Of a stretch of 47,953 bases of DNA, positions 15,218 to 23,634 are shown one piece after another (position 1 is the stretch's first letter; each line of letters starts with the position of its first letter). A model generated the notes under the pieces. The model was not told the DNA's origin. It did not search any database and saw only the letters and a list, made by a program, of their open reading frames with translations. This stretch comes from Acidobacterium sp. (GTDB lineage Bacteria > Acidobacteriota > Vicinamibacteria > Vicinamibacterales > UBA2999). Position numbers and translations under genes: made by a program. Location of the stretch: the NCBI GenBank assembly GCA_002737365.1, contig NSIL01000020.1:1-47953 (forward strand), in the 5' to 3' direction.

Positions 15218-17859
15218 TAGAATGCCCCCACGTTGAGGCCGATGGTAAAGCTACGGCCACGGGCCGGTGCGAACTGGAACTGTTCGCGATAGAAGTCGTC
15301 GGTCAAGTTCTCGACGGCAAACACCAGGCTGGCTCGCTCGCGGCCGCGACCCAGATTGATGCCGAAGCCAACGCGCTGAACGTTGAAACCGGCGAGCGAC
15401 TGCAGGTCCTGCGCGATCAGGAACGGCGAGTCGAGCAACGTCTCGGCTACGCGCGTAACCTCGGCCTGGCTGCGAAGGCCGTACTCCGCCCACCACCGTC
15501 CACTCGACTTGGTGAAGCGGGCGTTGACGACCAGCTTCGCGGGCGTGATGTTGTCGAACGGCGTGCCGGCCAGCGAGCTGTCATCGAGCGGGTTGACGCC
15601 ATCCGTGATGGTGCCGCGGGTAAACGCCGCCGCACCCGTCACCGTCAGCACACCGGGCCGGAACACCATCGGCGCCGCCGCCGACACCTCAATCCCGGTG
15701 ACGCGAACGTCGCCGTAGTTGGTCGCCTGCGTCAGCGCGCCCGAGGCGTTGGTTGCCACCACCAGATCCTGGGCGATGAAGTTCTGATACTGGTTCAGAA
15801 AGTAGTAAGCGCCGCCCGAGACGTTGCCGGCACGGAACTTCACACCAGCATCGAAGTTGTTGCCAGTCTCAGGCTCCACGGTGATGTTCGGAATGATCGT
15901 GCCGGCGGTCGCTGGTCCCGCGAACAACATCTCCTCCAGATTGGGATGACGGTAGCTGCGGCCGAAGCGCACGAACGGATTGATTGCGCCGTCGGTGTTC
16001 GCGACGATCCCGATGTCGCCGGTAAGGGCGTTACGCGAGGTGGTCGTGCCCGCCGGGTTGGGCAACGTCGCCGGGTCGATCGCCGGCTTGGCATTGCCGA
16101 CCACGCTGGCGACGTCGTAGCCGGGGGTGTTCTCGGTAATCACGGTGTAGAAATCACCGCGCAGGCCGGCGATCACCGACACCGTGGGGCGCACGTGCCA
16201 TTCGTCCTGGGCAAACACCGCAACGTCGCGCAGGCTCGCGTCCGGCACGCGGACGGGACGCGCAATTGACGCCGGCCCCAGCACCACCGGCGCCGGCAGC
16301 ACCACGGGCGCTGGCCCGCGCGGCCCCAACACTACCTGGCCAACGAGCGAGGTCGTCGTCGAGGTCGTGCGCTGGTCGCTGCTGCGGTCGCGATAGGAGG
16401 TCGTGCCCGCGGTCAGCAGGTGGTTCTTCGCCGGCACAAACACGGCGTGGAGGTCGATGCCAGGCGTCGAGACGCGCTGTTCGGTGTCCGACAGGATGTC
16501 GAGGCGCAAGACCGAGATCGGGAGGAGCGCCACCGGTGTTGGCGCCGGGAACTGCACCGGCAAGGTCGTCCGCAGCAGGCGCTCGGTGCGCTGGAAATGG
16601 GCTGACAACGAGAGATTGGCGAGCCAGGGCGTGACCGCCTGCGCTTCATAGCGCGCCGAAACGCGGTCGAGGTTGCTGTACGGCAACGAGGTGTCGTTGA
16701 AGAAGTACGGCTGCTCGAAGTCGGGGAAGCCCACGTCTGTCATGCGGCGGCTCTGGTAGCGGATGCGCAGCGAGCGGCGATCGCCGAGCTTGATCAAAGA
16801 CGAGGCGTTGACAAACTTGCCTTCCGCCTGCGAGTTCAGGATTTCGTTATCGGTGCGGACGTACGGCGCGTTGAACGGATCGGGGAACGCCTTGAAGGCG
16901 AAGCCGAAGTTGGTGTCAATGGTATCGGCCTGCTTCAGCGTGCCGGCGGCGAAGTAGGGCCGCGTGTCTTCGACGTCGAACTTTCCGGCCTTGTAGTTGT
17001 CGTAATTCTCGGCGCCGGCCTGCACGCGGAACGTGAAGCGCGGCGTCGTCGCACCGATCGTCGCGGTGCCGCGCATGCCCGACTCGTTCGAGCTGTAGAA
17101 ACCGTTAAAGCCGTAGACCAACTGCCTGGTCGGAGTGAACACCGGTTCGTTGGTGATGATGTTGATGGTGCCGGCGAGCGCGTCGGAGCCGTACATCACC
17201 GTGCCCGCGCCGTTAATGATCTCCATGCGCTCGATCGAGTCGGGCGAGACCAGGCCTACTTCGGCGCCGGTGCGGTCAGTCGCCTGGCGGGCGGTGTTCA
17301 GACGTTCGCCGTCCACCAGCACCAGCAGGCGCGTGGAATCAAGGCCGCGCAGACGGGGACGGACCCCAAACGGGCCACTGCCCACCGGCGTGACGTTGGC
17401 AGCCGTCGCCAGGGCGTCGCCCGTCGACAGCGTGTTCGCCTGCTCAATCGCCGCGTTCGAGATGGTTTCTACATGCAGCGGAATCTGCCGCACTTCGCGT
17501 TCCGACAGGCTGGCCGTCACGCTTACTTCCGCGCTGAGCACGCCAACTTCCAGCGACATCGGCACGTCGAGATCCGACTCCACCTGTTCGACGATGACGG
17601 TGCGCGCAACCTGGGAGAAACCGCCGCGGGTCACGATCAGCAGATACGTGCCGACCGCGGGCGCATCAAAGCGATAGCGCCCTTCCTGGTCGGTCTCGGC
17701 CACGGTCTCCTGGCCAGTGGCGACGACGTGAAGGACGACGCGGGCGGCCGGGACGGCGGCGCCGGTGGAATCTGAAACGGTGCCGCGAATGGTGCCGGCA
17801 AGTACTGGGGTGGCAGCAAACAACGCCGCCGCAAACAAGAAGACAGGAATCCTGCGCAT
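15217..17859 (-). CDS. TonB-dependent outer membrane receptor with N-terminal Ig-like regulatory domain
   Basis: An 880-residue outer-membrane receptor for active uptake of a ligand that cannot be named from sequence. The start is the ATG at 17859, preceded by GGAG about 10 nt upstream and starting a signal peptide (MRRIPVFLFAAALFAATPVL). A carboxypeptidase-regulatory-like domain (TIRGTVSDSTGAAVPAARVV, residues about 22-105) comes first. The plug (about 115-240) includes RPRLRGLDSTRLLVLVDGER and SPDSIERMEIINGAGTVMYG. The beta-barrel fills the rest and ends with Phe (FTIGLNVGAF), as is usual. An odd Pro-rich stretch (GPRGPAPVVLPAPVVLGP) is probably an extracellular loop. Membrane proteins lie on both sides. 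Confidence 0.93.
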   Translation of the reverse strand: MRRIPVFLFAAALFAATPVLAGTIRGTVSDSTGAAVPAARVVLHVVATGQETVAETDQEGRYRFDAPAVGTYLLIVTRGGFSQVARTVIVEQVESDLDVPMSLEVGVLSAEVSVTASLSEREVRQIPLHVETISNAAIEQANTLSTGDALATAANVTPVGSGPFGVRPRLRGLDSTRLLVLVDGERLNTARQATDRTGAEVGLVSPDSIERMEIINGAGTVMYGSDALAGTINIITNEPVFTPTRQLVYGFNGFYSSNESGMRGTATIGATTPRFTFRVQAGAENYDNYKAGKFDVEDTRPYFAAGTLKQADTIDTNFGFAFKAFPDPFNAPYVRTDNEILNSQAEGKFVNASSLIKLGDRRSLRIRYQSRRMTDVGFPDFEQPYFFNDTSLPYSNLDRVSARYEAQAVTPWLANLSLSAHFQRTERLLRTTLPVQFPAPTPVALLPISVLRLDILSDTEQRVSTPGIDLHAVFVPAKNHLLTAGTTSYRDRSSDQRTTSTTTSLVGQVVLGPRGPAPVVLPAPVVLGPASIARPVRVPDASLRDVAVFAQDEWHVRPTVSVIAGLRGDFYTVITENTPGYDVASVVGNAKPAIDPATLPNPAGTTTSRNALTGDIGIVANTDGAINPFVRFGRSYRHPNLEEMLFAGPATAGTIIPNITVEPETGNNFDAGVKFRAGNVSGGAYYFLNQYQNFIAQDLVVATNASGALTQATNYGDVRVTGIEVSAAAPMVFRPGVLTVTGAAAFTRGTITDGVNPLDDSSLAGTPFDNITPAKLVVNARFTKSSGRWWAEYGLRSQAEVTRVAETLLDSPFLIAQDLQSLAGFNVQRVGFGINLGRGRERASLVFAVENLTDDFYREQFQFAPARGRSFTIGLNVGAF

Positions 17860-17943
17860 GACAATAGCTCCGCGGACTCGGGAACAGCAGTCCAAGAGTC
17901 CAGAAAACAGATCGAGATTAAGAGTTAGAAGTGGAGCGAGCTC

Positions 17944-18477
17944 TTAGATCTGTCGCGGAGGCGGTCGAGAGGAGTACTGCGGCGAGAAACCGGCGCCGAA
18001 AATCCCGGTGAGGGACGAGGCGGCGACGAGGCCGGGGTAGAGGCGCGCGTGGCGATCGCGGCGCGCCAGCACGCCGGCGAGCATCCACAGCGTGATGGCC
18101 AGGACCGTCGTCGATGCCAACTGCAGGACGACGGCCGTCACCGTTTCGGGCAGCGCCATTGAGTGGATGGAATCGCTGAAGTCGGTGGCCACCGCGGGGC
18201 CGTGCAGCAGCGCCGCCAGCACCCAGATGGCAATGCCCTGGCGGCTCCATACCGAGGCGCCGCCGCGGCGGATGGCCCCAAGAGCGGCGACCAGGCCGGC
18301 CGCAACCATCCAGCGGAAGACCAGCCAGGGATCGTCGAGGCGGCCCGCCGCGATCTGCGAGGCAAACAGCCAGCCGTGGAAGGCGACCAGCACTGCTCCC
18401 GCCACGACGGCCGACGTCCGGGCCAACGAGCGGCAGCGCTCGAGGCTCGTCGGCCACGCGATGTGACGTGAAGACAT
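17944..18477 (-). CDS. Small membrane protein upstream of the TonB receptor
   Basis: A 177-residue protein with about four membrane helices (roughly 22-42, 52-70, 80-98 and 112-135) and a polar tail ending SPQYSSRPPPRQI. I chose the ATG at 18477: a TACAAT hexamer at 18490-18485 lies exactly 7 nt upstream, so the alternative ATG at 18486, which overlaps this hexamer, would not be in a transcript made from it. No family is recognised. It is 84 bp upstream of the TonB receptor on the same strand and may form part of the same uptake system. Confidence 0.65.
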   Translation of the reverse strand: MSSRHIAWPTSLERCRSLARTSAVVAGAVLVAFHGWLFASQIAAGRLDDPWLVFRWMVAAGLVAALGAIRRGGASVWSRQGIAIWVLAALLHGPAVATDFSDSIHSMALPETVTAVVLQLASTTVLAITLWMLAGVLARRDRHARLYPGLVAASSLTGIFGAGFSPQYSSRPPPRQI

Positions 18478-18484
18478 CACAGCC

Positions 18485-18490
18485 ATTGTA
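18485..18490 (-). promoter_or_regulatory. Putative -10 hexamer TACAAT for the membrane protein gene
   Basis: TACAAT matches the -10 consensus at 5 of 6 positions and sits 7 nt before the ATG at 18477, predicting a leaderless transcript. It overlaps an alternative ATG at 18486, which argues against that start. Confidence 0.45.
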
Positions 18491-18513
18491 GCTGATGTCC
18501 GAAAACCAGCGGC

Positions 18514-19482
18514 TTACGGCCGGTGATCCGGCTTGCGGTCCCACCGGAACGCGCGGAGGGCGGCGATCTGAGCGGCCGGCAACGGCCTTCCGCTGACCGC
18601 CAGATTGGCCTCCACGTTCGCCAACGCGCGCATGCCGGGAATGACGGTCGTGACGGCCGGGTGCGCCAGGATGAATCGCAGCGCGACGCTCGGCAGCGAC
18701 TCGCCCCACTCGTCTACCAGCGCCTTGAGCGGTGCCACGCGAGTCAGCGTCTCCTGCAGCTTGGGCGCCTGGAAGTAGATGTTGCGGAAGTCGCCGTCAG
18801 GCCACCGCGTCGCGGCGGTCAGCGTGCCCGTGAGGCTGCCTTCATCGAACGGCACACGCGCGATCACGCCAATGCCCTTCTTCGCGCACACGTCAAACAG
18901 CGCGTCCTCGGGTGCCTGGTCGAAGATGTTGTGAACCACTTGCACGGTATCAACGAGGCCGGTTTCGAGTGCGTGGAGCACGTTTTCGGGCTCCCACCGA
19001 TTCACACTGATCCCGAACGCGCGAATCTTTCCAGCGCGCTTCAAGTCCTCAACCGCCCGCTTCCACCCATCGTCGGTAGCCCAGCGGTCGTCCCACACAT
19101 GGAGTTGCTGAAGGTCCACGACGTCGGTTCCGAGGTCGGCCAGGCTGCGATCGGTGTATTCGACGATGTGCTCGTAGGGGAACACTTGATCGACCGGCTT
19201 AGTCCCCTTGCCCGGCCACACGCGATCCTTTGGTGGCACCTTGGTGGCCGTGAACAGCCGCGCCCCGGCGTGACGACGAACGAGGTCGCCCAGCAGGCGC
19301 TCGCTGCGCCCCTCGCCGTAGGCCCAGGCCGTGTCAAAGAAGTTGCAGCCGAGCGCCACCGCGCGATCGAGCGACGCGGACGAAGCGGCATCGTCCGAAC
19401 CCGTCCAACCGCCCATGCCCCACATGCCGTAACCGATGTCGGTCACGTCCCAGCCGAGGCGGGTAATGCGTCGCGTGTTCAC
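18514..19482 (-). CDS. Aldo/keto reductase
   Basis: A 322-residue NADPH-dependent oxidoreductase with a TIM-barrel fold. The start is a GTG at 19482 that overlaps the MFS gene stop as GTGA; the frame further upstream is a shadow of the MFS gene. The catalytic tetrad is present: Asp50 (NFFDTAWAYGEG), Tyr55, Lys81 (ATKVPP) and His128 (LQQLHVWDD). The C-terminal VIPGMRALANVEANLAVSGR is the usual NADP-binding end. The substrate is unknown. Translational coupling to the transporter suggests that it reduces an imported carbonyl compound, which is inference. Confidence 0.93.
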   Translation of the reverse strand: MNTRRITRLGWDVTDIGYGMWGMGGWTGSDDAASSASLDRAVALGCNFFDTAWAYGEGRSERLLGDLVRRHAGARLFTATKVPPKDRVWPGKGTKPVDQVFPYEHIVEYTDRSLADLGTDVVDLQQLHVWDDRWATDDGWKRAVEDLKRAGKIRAFGISVNRWEPENVLHALETGLVDTVQVVHNIFDQAPEDALFDVCAKKGIGVIARVPFDEGSLTGTLTAATRWPDGDFRNIYFQAPKLQETLTRVAPLKALVDEWGESLPSVALRFILAHPAVTTVIPGMRALANVEANLAVSGRPLPAAQIAALRAFRWDRKPDHRP

Positions 19483-20789
19483 GAGTGAGCCTTCATCATC
19501 ACGTTGCCGCCATAGCGTTCGACCCACAGGCTGCCGACCAGCGCGATCAGCGCACAGGCCATCATCAGGAACGCGGGCGAGGCCATTTGCCCGGTGCCGC
19601 CGATCAGGGAGGTCGCAACCAGCGGCGCGGTGCCGCTGAACAGCGTGAAGCTGACGTTGAAGCCCAGCGCGACGCCGGTGAAGCGAATGCGCGTCGGGAA
19701 CAGGTCGGTTAGCAACACGGCGAAGGACCCGTTGGTGAGGCCAGCCGCCAGTCCCGCCAGGACCAGAAGCAGGGTCAGATTGACTGACCGGGACTCGAGC
19801 GCGAGATAGAACGGATATGCGAATACCAGCAACAAGGTGACGCCGGTGCGTAGCAGGTAGCGCGGCGGGATGCGGTCGCCAATCCAACCGGTCGCCAGAA
19901 TGCCGATGGCTGACGCGATCACACCGACCGTCTGTGAAAACACGGCCTGCTTCGGATCGTACTGCAGCACCCCCGCCAGGTAGGCCGGCAGGTGAGAGAA
20001 GAACAGCCCGTTGAAGCAGCCGGTGCCGGCCAGTAGCGCGCAGCCGACGAGCACGTGAGTCCGGTGCGTGCGCAGCAGTTCGACAAACGGCTGGCGCGAC
20101 GCCAGGCTCCGCATCTTCTCGAACTCAGACGATTCCTCGAGCGAGCGGCGCAGCACGAAGCTGAGCACGCCGCTGAGGCCGCCGATCACAAACGCGATCC
20201 GCCAGCCATAGACCAGTACCAGCGCCGGGTCGAGCCACGTCCGCACCGATAAGCTCACGGCCGTCGCCGCCGCCACCCCCATCGTCACGCACGCGAACAC
20301 CACGCCGCACACGAGCGGAGCAATTCGGGGCGCCGTCTCAACAACGTAGGTCAGGGCGCCTGGCAGCTCACCACCGAGGCAGAACCCTTGCAGCAGCCTG
20401 AGCACCACCATCAAGAGACTGGCGGCCACACCCCACTGCGCATATGACGGCACCAGGCCCATGCCCAAAGTCGCCGCCGACATCACGAACACCGACCACA
20501 GGAACACTTTCCGGCGCCCGTAGCGATCGCCGTAATGGGCGAGGACGATGCCACCGAATGGGCGGGCCAGGTAGCCGACCGCAAACGTGGCAAACGATGC
20601 CATCAGCGACGCGATCGGCGAGGCGTTGGGAAACACCGCGGCGGCGATGTCCCTGGCGAAGACCCCGAAGATGACGAAGTCGTAAAACTCAAGCGTGCCG
20701 CCAAGGCTGGCCAGCAGCACGATGCGCCATCCGGCAGCGGTGATGCGATCGGACGCGGGACTGGTCGGAGCAGGTGTCGTGGTCACCAT
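19479..20789 (-). CDS. MFS transporter, metabolite:proton symporter type
   Basis: A 436-residue permease with 12 predicted helices. LEFYDFVIFGVFARDIAAAV in helix 1 and the loop 2-3 motif HYGDRYGRRKVF are typical of the metabolite:H+ symporter group (ProP, ShiA, KgtP). RLLQGFCLGGELPGA and a long central loop (about 215-235) also fit. The group carries organic acids, betaine or shikimate; the substrate here is not evident. It lies 3 bp after the phosphodiesterase-like gene and overlaps the aldo/keto reductase gene, so all three are probably one transcript. Confidence 0.93.
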   Translation of the reverse strand: MVTTTPAPTSPASDRITAAGWRIVLLASLGGTLEFYDFVIFGVFARDIAAAVFPNASPIASLMASFATFAVGYLARPFGGIVLAHYGDRYGRRKVFLWSVFVMSAATLGMGLVPSYAQWGVAASLLMVVLRLLQGFCLGGELPGALTYVVETAPRIAPLVCGVVFACVTMGVAAATAVSLSVRTWLDPALVLVYGWRIAFVIGGLSGVLSFVLRRSLEESSEFEKMRSLASRQPFVELLRTHRTHVLVGCALLAGTGCFNGLFFSHLPAYLAGVLQYDPKQAVFSQTVGVIASAIGILATGWIGDRIPPRYLLRTGVTLLLVFAYPFYLALESRSVNLTLLLVLAGLAAGLTNGSFAVLLTDLFPTRIRFTGVALGFNVSFTLFSGTAPLVATSLIGGTGQMASPAFLMMACALIALVGSLWVERYGGNVMMKAHS

Positions 20790-20792
20790 GGG

Positions 20793-22028
20793 TTATCGCA
20801 ACATGTCCTTGACGACAGCGAAGTCGCCGTCGTTCGGTGAGGGTTGAATGCCAGTCACGGCGCACATCAGGTTGTAGACGTGGATATTCTCAAACGGCTT
20901 GACGAGGAGTCCGCGCCGAAAGCGCGAGCCCGCGGCAATGAACAGTCCCTGCATTGACTTCGCGCGCGCGTCGTAGCCGTGCGTGCCGCCGGGCGGGTCG
21001 CGCTCGTGTCGATCCCAGCGGTCTGTTTCGGTCCGCGAGGTGATGTACCAGCCTTCGTCGGCAATCCCGATGATCGGCGACACTCGCGGATGGCCCGCGA
21101 GCCCATACTCGGCTGGAATCTCGTCGCGCCGATACACCTGCAGATGCGGGTGCTGGTCTTTGAGCGCGGCGTACATCTTCTCGACGTCGCCATCCTTCGG
21201 CGTCAGCCCGAGTACCGGCGCCCAGTCGATGATATCGGCGGTGTCTGGCGCGAGGTAGTCGTCCAGCACGATCATCCGGCCGCGGCTGAGGGCCGCCATG
21301 CCGTGGTCACTGACAATGACGTAGTTGACGCGATCGGTGAGCCCCGCGGCTGAGACTCCGGCCACCAGTTCGCCGACCGAGCGGTCCACGTCGAGCGCCG
21401 CGGCGCGTGTCTGCTCGGCATCCGGACCAAAGCTGTGGCCGGCGTTGTCGACATCGCTGAAATACAGGGTGAGAAACGATGGCCGCTGGCCGTCGGGCAA
21501 CTTCAACCACTCGAGCAACTGGTTCACGCGAGCGCTGTTCGGCAGGTCGTCATCGAAGTCGCGCCAGAAGGTGGCCTGCCGTCCGCCGATCCTGGTTTCC
21601 GAGCCAGGCCAGAACATCGCGGCAGCCACCTTGCCCTGGCGCTCGGCGGTGTTCCAAATCGGATCGCCTCCCCACCAGCGGGGATCGGCCAGCACGTCGC
21701 GGTTCGACATCGAGTACCGGCCCGGTATGACCGGGTCGCGCATGTTGTTCGAGACAATGCCGTGGTGAGCCGGCGTGAGGCCGGTCACCAGCGTGTAGTG
21801 ATTGGGGAACGTCTTGGAGGGGAACTGCGGAATCAGTCCCTCGGCGCGAACACCCTCAGCCGCCAATCGCGACAGCGTCGGTGGGGCGAACCGCGCCAGG
21901 TAATCCCAGCGCCATCCATCGATCGAGATCAGTATGACGATCGCCGCATCGGCGGGCGGCACGGGTGCGGGACGGCAACCAATGGCCGTGATGACAGCCA
22001 GCAGGCCCAGCGCAAGTCGGCGGAACAC
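20793..22028 (-). CDS. Lipoprotein phosphodiesterase/nucleotide pyrophosphatase, alkaline phosphatase superfamily
   Basis: About 411 residues. The start is taken as GTG at 22028 because TACACT lies 7 nt upstream; an in-frame TTG at 22034 is possible. A lipobox (ITAIGC) gives a lipidated N-terminus. The ectonucleotide pyrophosphatase pattern is clear: metal-binding Asp in ILISIDGWRWDYL, nucleophile Thr in FPSKTFPNHYTLVTGLTP, the second metal site in DVDNAGHSFGPD, and VSDHGMAAL. The C-terminal GTHGYDARAKSMQGLFIAAG is typical. It should hydrolyse phosphodiester or pyrophosphate bonds in the periplasm; the natural substrate is unknown. It leads the MFS-AKR operon. Confidence 0.92.
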   Translation of the reverse strand: MFRRLALGLLAVITAIGCRPAPVPPADAAIVILISIDGWRWDYLARFAPPTLSRLAAEGVRAEGLIPQFPSKTFPNHYTLVTGLTPAHHGIVSNNMRDPVIPGRYSMSNRDVLADPRWWGGDPIWNTAERQGKVAAAMFWPGSETRIGGRQATFWRDFDDDLPNSARVNQLLEWLKLPDGQRPSFLTLYFSDVDNAGHSFGPDAEQTRAAALDVDRSVGELVAGVSAAGLTDRVNYVIVSDHGMAALSRGRMIVLDDYLAPDTADIIDWAPVLGLTPKDGDVEKMYAALKDQHPHLQVYRRDEIPAEYGLAGHPRVSPIIGIADEGWYITSRTETDRWDRHERDPPGGTHGYDARAKSMQGLFIAAGSRFRRGLLVKPFENIHVYNLMCAVTGIQPSPNDGDFAVVKDMLR

Positions 22029-22035
22029 GATCAAG

Positions 22036-22041
22036 AGTGTA
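22036..22041 (-). promoter_or_regulatory. Putative -10 hexamer TACACT for the phosphodiesterase-MFS-AKR operon
   Basis: TACACT is 7 nt before the GTG at 22028, predicting a leaderless transcript and deciding between the GTG and an upstream TTG. Inference from spacing. Confidence 0.4.
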
Positions 22042-22058
22042 ATGCGAGAACGGCCACG

Positions 22059-23600
22059 CTAAGTGGTGCGCCGCAGGTAACTCCAGGTCGGCGGTGGTGT
22101 CAGCCCCTCGATGGTCAGCGTGGCGACGAGCTTCGTGCCGAGATCGATCGTCCGGATCGCGTGGTTGTTGGTATCGGCGATGTACAGGGTGTCGCCGGAC
22201 ACCGACAGGCCGCCGGGCTCGAAGAACTGCGCGGTCTTCGCCGCGCCGTCCACGTGGCCGGCCGTGCCGGTGCCAGCAAAGGTCGTGACCTGCCTGGTGG
22301 CGGGGTGGAGCATCTTGATCTTGTGGTTATAGGTGTCGGCAATGAACACGCGGCCAGCGGAGATCGCGACCCCGAGCGGATGTTGCAGCCGCGCCGCATC
22401 GCCCGTGCCATCCTCATCACCAAACTTGAACAGGTCGCCGCCGGCGATGGTCGTCACCGCATTGCCGGGCGGCAAATCGAGCGCGCGGATGATGTTGGCT
22501 TCGGCGTCGGCGACATACAGCGTGTTGCCATCAAGGGCGAGGCCGGACGGCTGCGCGAAGGTCGCGGTGTTGACGGGACCATCCTTCCGCGCCTCTTCGC
22601 CGGTGCCGGCGTAGGGATACGCGCGGTCGTGCAGCAGATCGACCACCCAGATCTGGTGCGGCCCTGCCATCGCGATGATCAGGATGCCGGGCTTAATCGC
22701 CAGGTCCCACGGCGAGTTGAGGTCAATGCGCATGGCCTCGCCCCCTTCACCGCTCCACGCGCCTTGTTTGCCGGTGCCCGCCACGGTGTGGACCGCGCGC
22801 GCTGGGAAATCGACGACGCGCACCTCGTGATTCTCGGTGTCGGCGACATACAGCTCGCCGTCGGAGCCAAGCACCATTCCTTGCGGACGATAAAACCGCG
22901 CCTGGGTGAAGATGCCGTCGTTGTCGCCCTGCAAGCCCGAGCCGATGGTTTCAACCAGTTGGCCATCGAGGGCGGCCACCACAATGCGGTTGTGATTCGA
23001 GTCGGCGATGAACAGGCGGCCAGACGCCTCGTCTGCCAGCACCTTGCCCGGATACAGCAACGGGCGGTCGGCGTGTCGCGCGCGTTCGAGATCGAGTGCC
23101 AGCGGCGCGCGGTTGATTTGACCTTGTTCATCAAAGACCCGCACGACCGTGCGAATGGCGCTGATGAACCCGTCGAGATTGCCCTCGCCCATGGCGGTGC
23201 CGACGAGATTGCCGGCCGGGTCGATGATCACGCGCGTCGGCCAGGCCTGCACGCCGTAGCGGCGCCAGATCTCGTGACCGGCGTCGTTCGCGACCGGATG
23301 CTCGATCTCGTAGCGCACGAGGATGCGCTTGAGGTTCTCGGTGTCCTTCTCGTTTGTGAACTTGGGCGAGTGAACGCCGATCACGACGAGTTCTTCGGGG
23401 AAGCGCTGCTCGAGCGTCTTCAGATCCCGAAGAATGTGCATGCAGTTGATGCAGCCGTAGGTCCAGAAGTCGAGGACTACGACCTTGCCACGCAACTGCG
23501 CCAACGACACCGGCGAGGCGACATTCAACCACGCGACCGCGCCGTCAAGACTTGGTGCGGGAATAGGGACTTCGGCGACAGGCGTTTCGTTCTCACTCAT
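22059..23600 (-). CDS. Thioredoxin-like protein with NHL-repeat propeller (NHLRC2-like)
   Basis: A 513-residue protein. Residues about 10-170 are a thioredoxin/TlpA-like domain with the redox pair Cys50 and Cys53 (WTYGCINCMH). From about 185 to 510 come NHL repeats forming a beta-propeller: phrases such as LFIADSNHNRIVV, LYVADTENHEVRV, LYVADAEANIIRAL, VFIADTYNHKIKML and LYIADTNNHAIRTI recur about every 50-60 residues. The architecture matches animal NHLRC2 and its bacterial relatives. No signal peptide is evident, so it is probably cytoplasmic. The partner is unknown. It lies 34 bp after malQ on the same strand. Confidence 0.93.
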   Translation of the reverse strand: MSENETPVAEVPIPAPSLDGAVAWLNVASPVSLAQLRGKVVVLDFWTYGCINCMHILRDLKTLEQRFPEELVVIGVHSPKFTNEKDTENLKRILVRYEIEHPVANDAGHEIWRRYGVQAWPTRVIIDPAGNLVGTAMGEGNLDGFISAIRTVVRVFDEQGQINRAPLALDLERARHADRPLLYPGKVLADEASGRLFIADSNHNRIVVAALDGQLVETIGSGLQGDNDGIFTQARFYRPQGMVLGSDGELYVADTENHEVRVVDFPARAVHTVAGTGKQGAWSGEGGEAMRIDLNSPWDLAIKPGILIIAMAGPHQIWVVDLLHDRAYPYAGTGEEARKDGPVNTATFAQPSGLALDGNTLYVADAEANIIRALDLPPGNAVTTIAGGDLFKFGDEDGTGDAARLQHPLGVAISAGRVFIADTYNHKIKMLHPATRQVTTFAGTGTAGHVDGAAKTAQFFEPGGLSVSGDTLYIADTNNHAIRTIDLGTKLVATLTIEGLTPPPTWSYLRRTT

Positions 23601-23634
23601 CGGTCGTGCGCTTGGCGTCCTTCGTGGTTACGGC

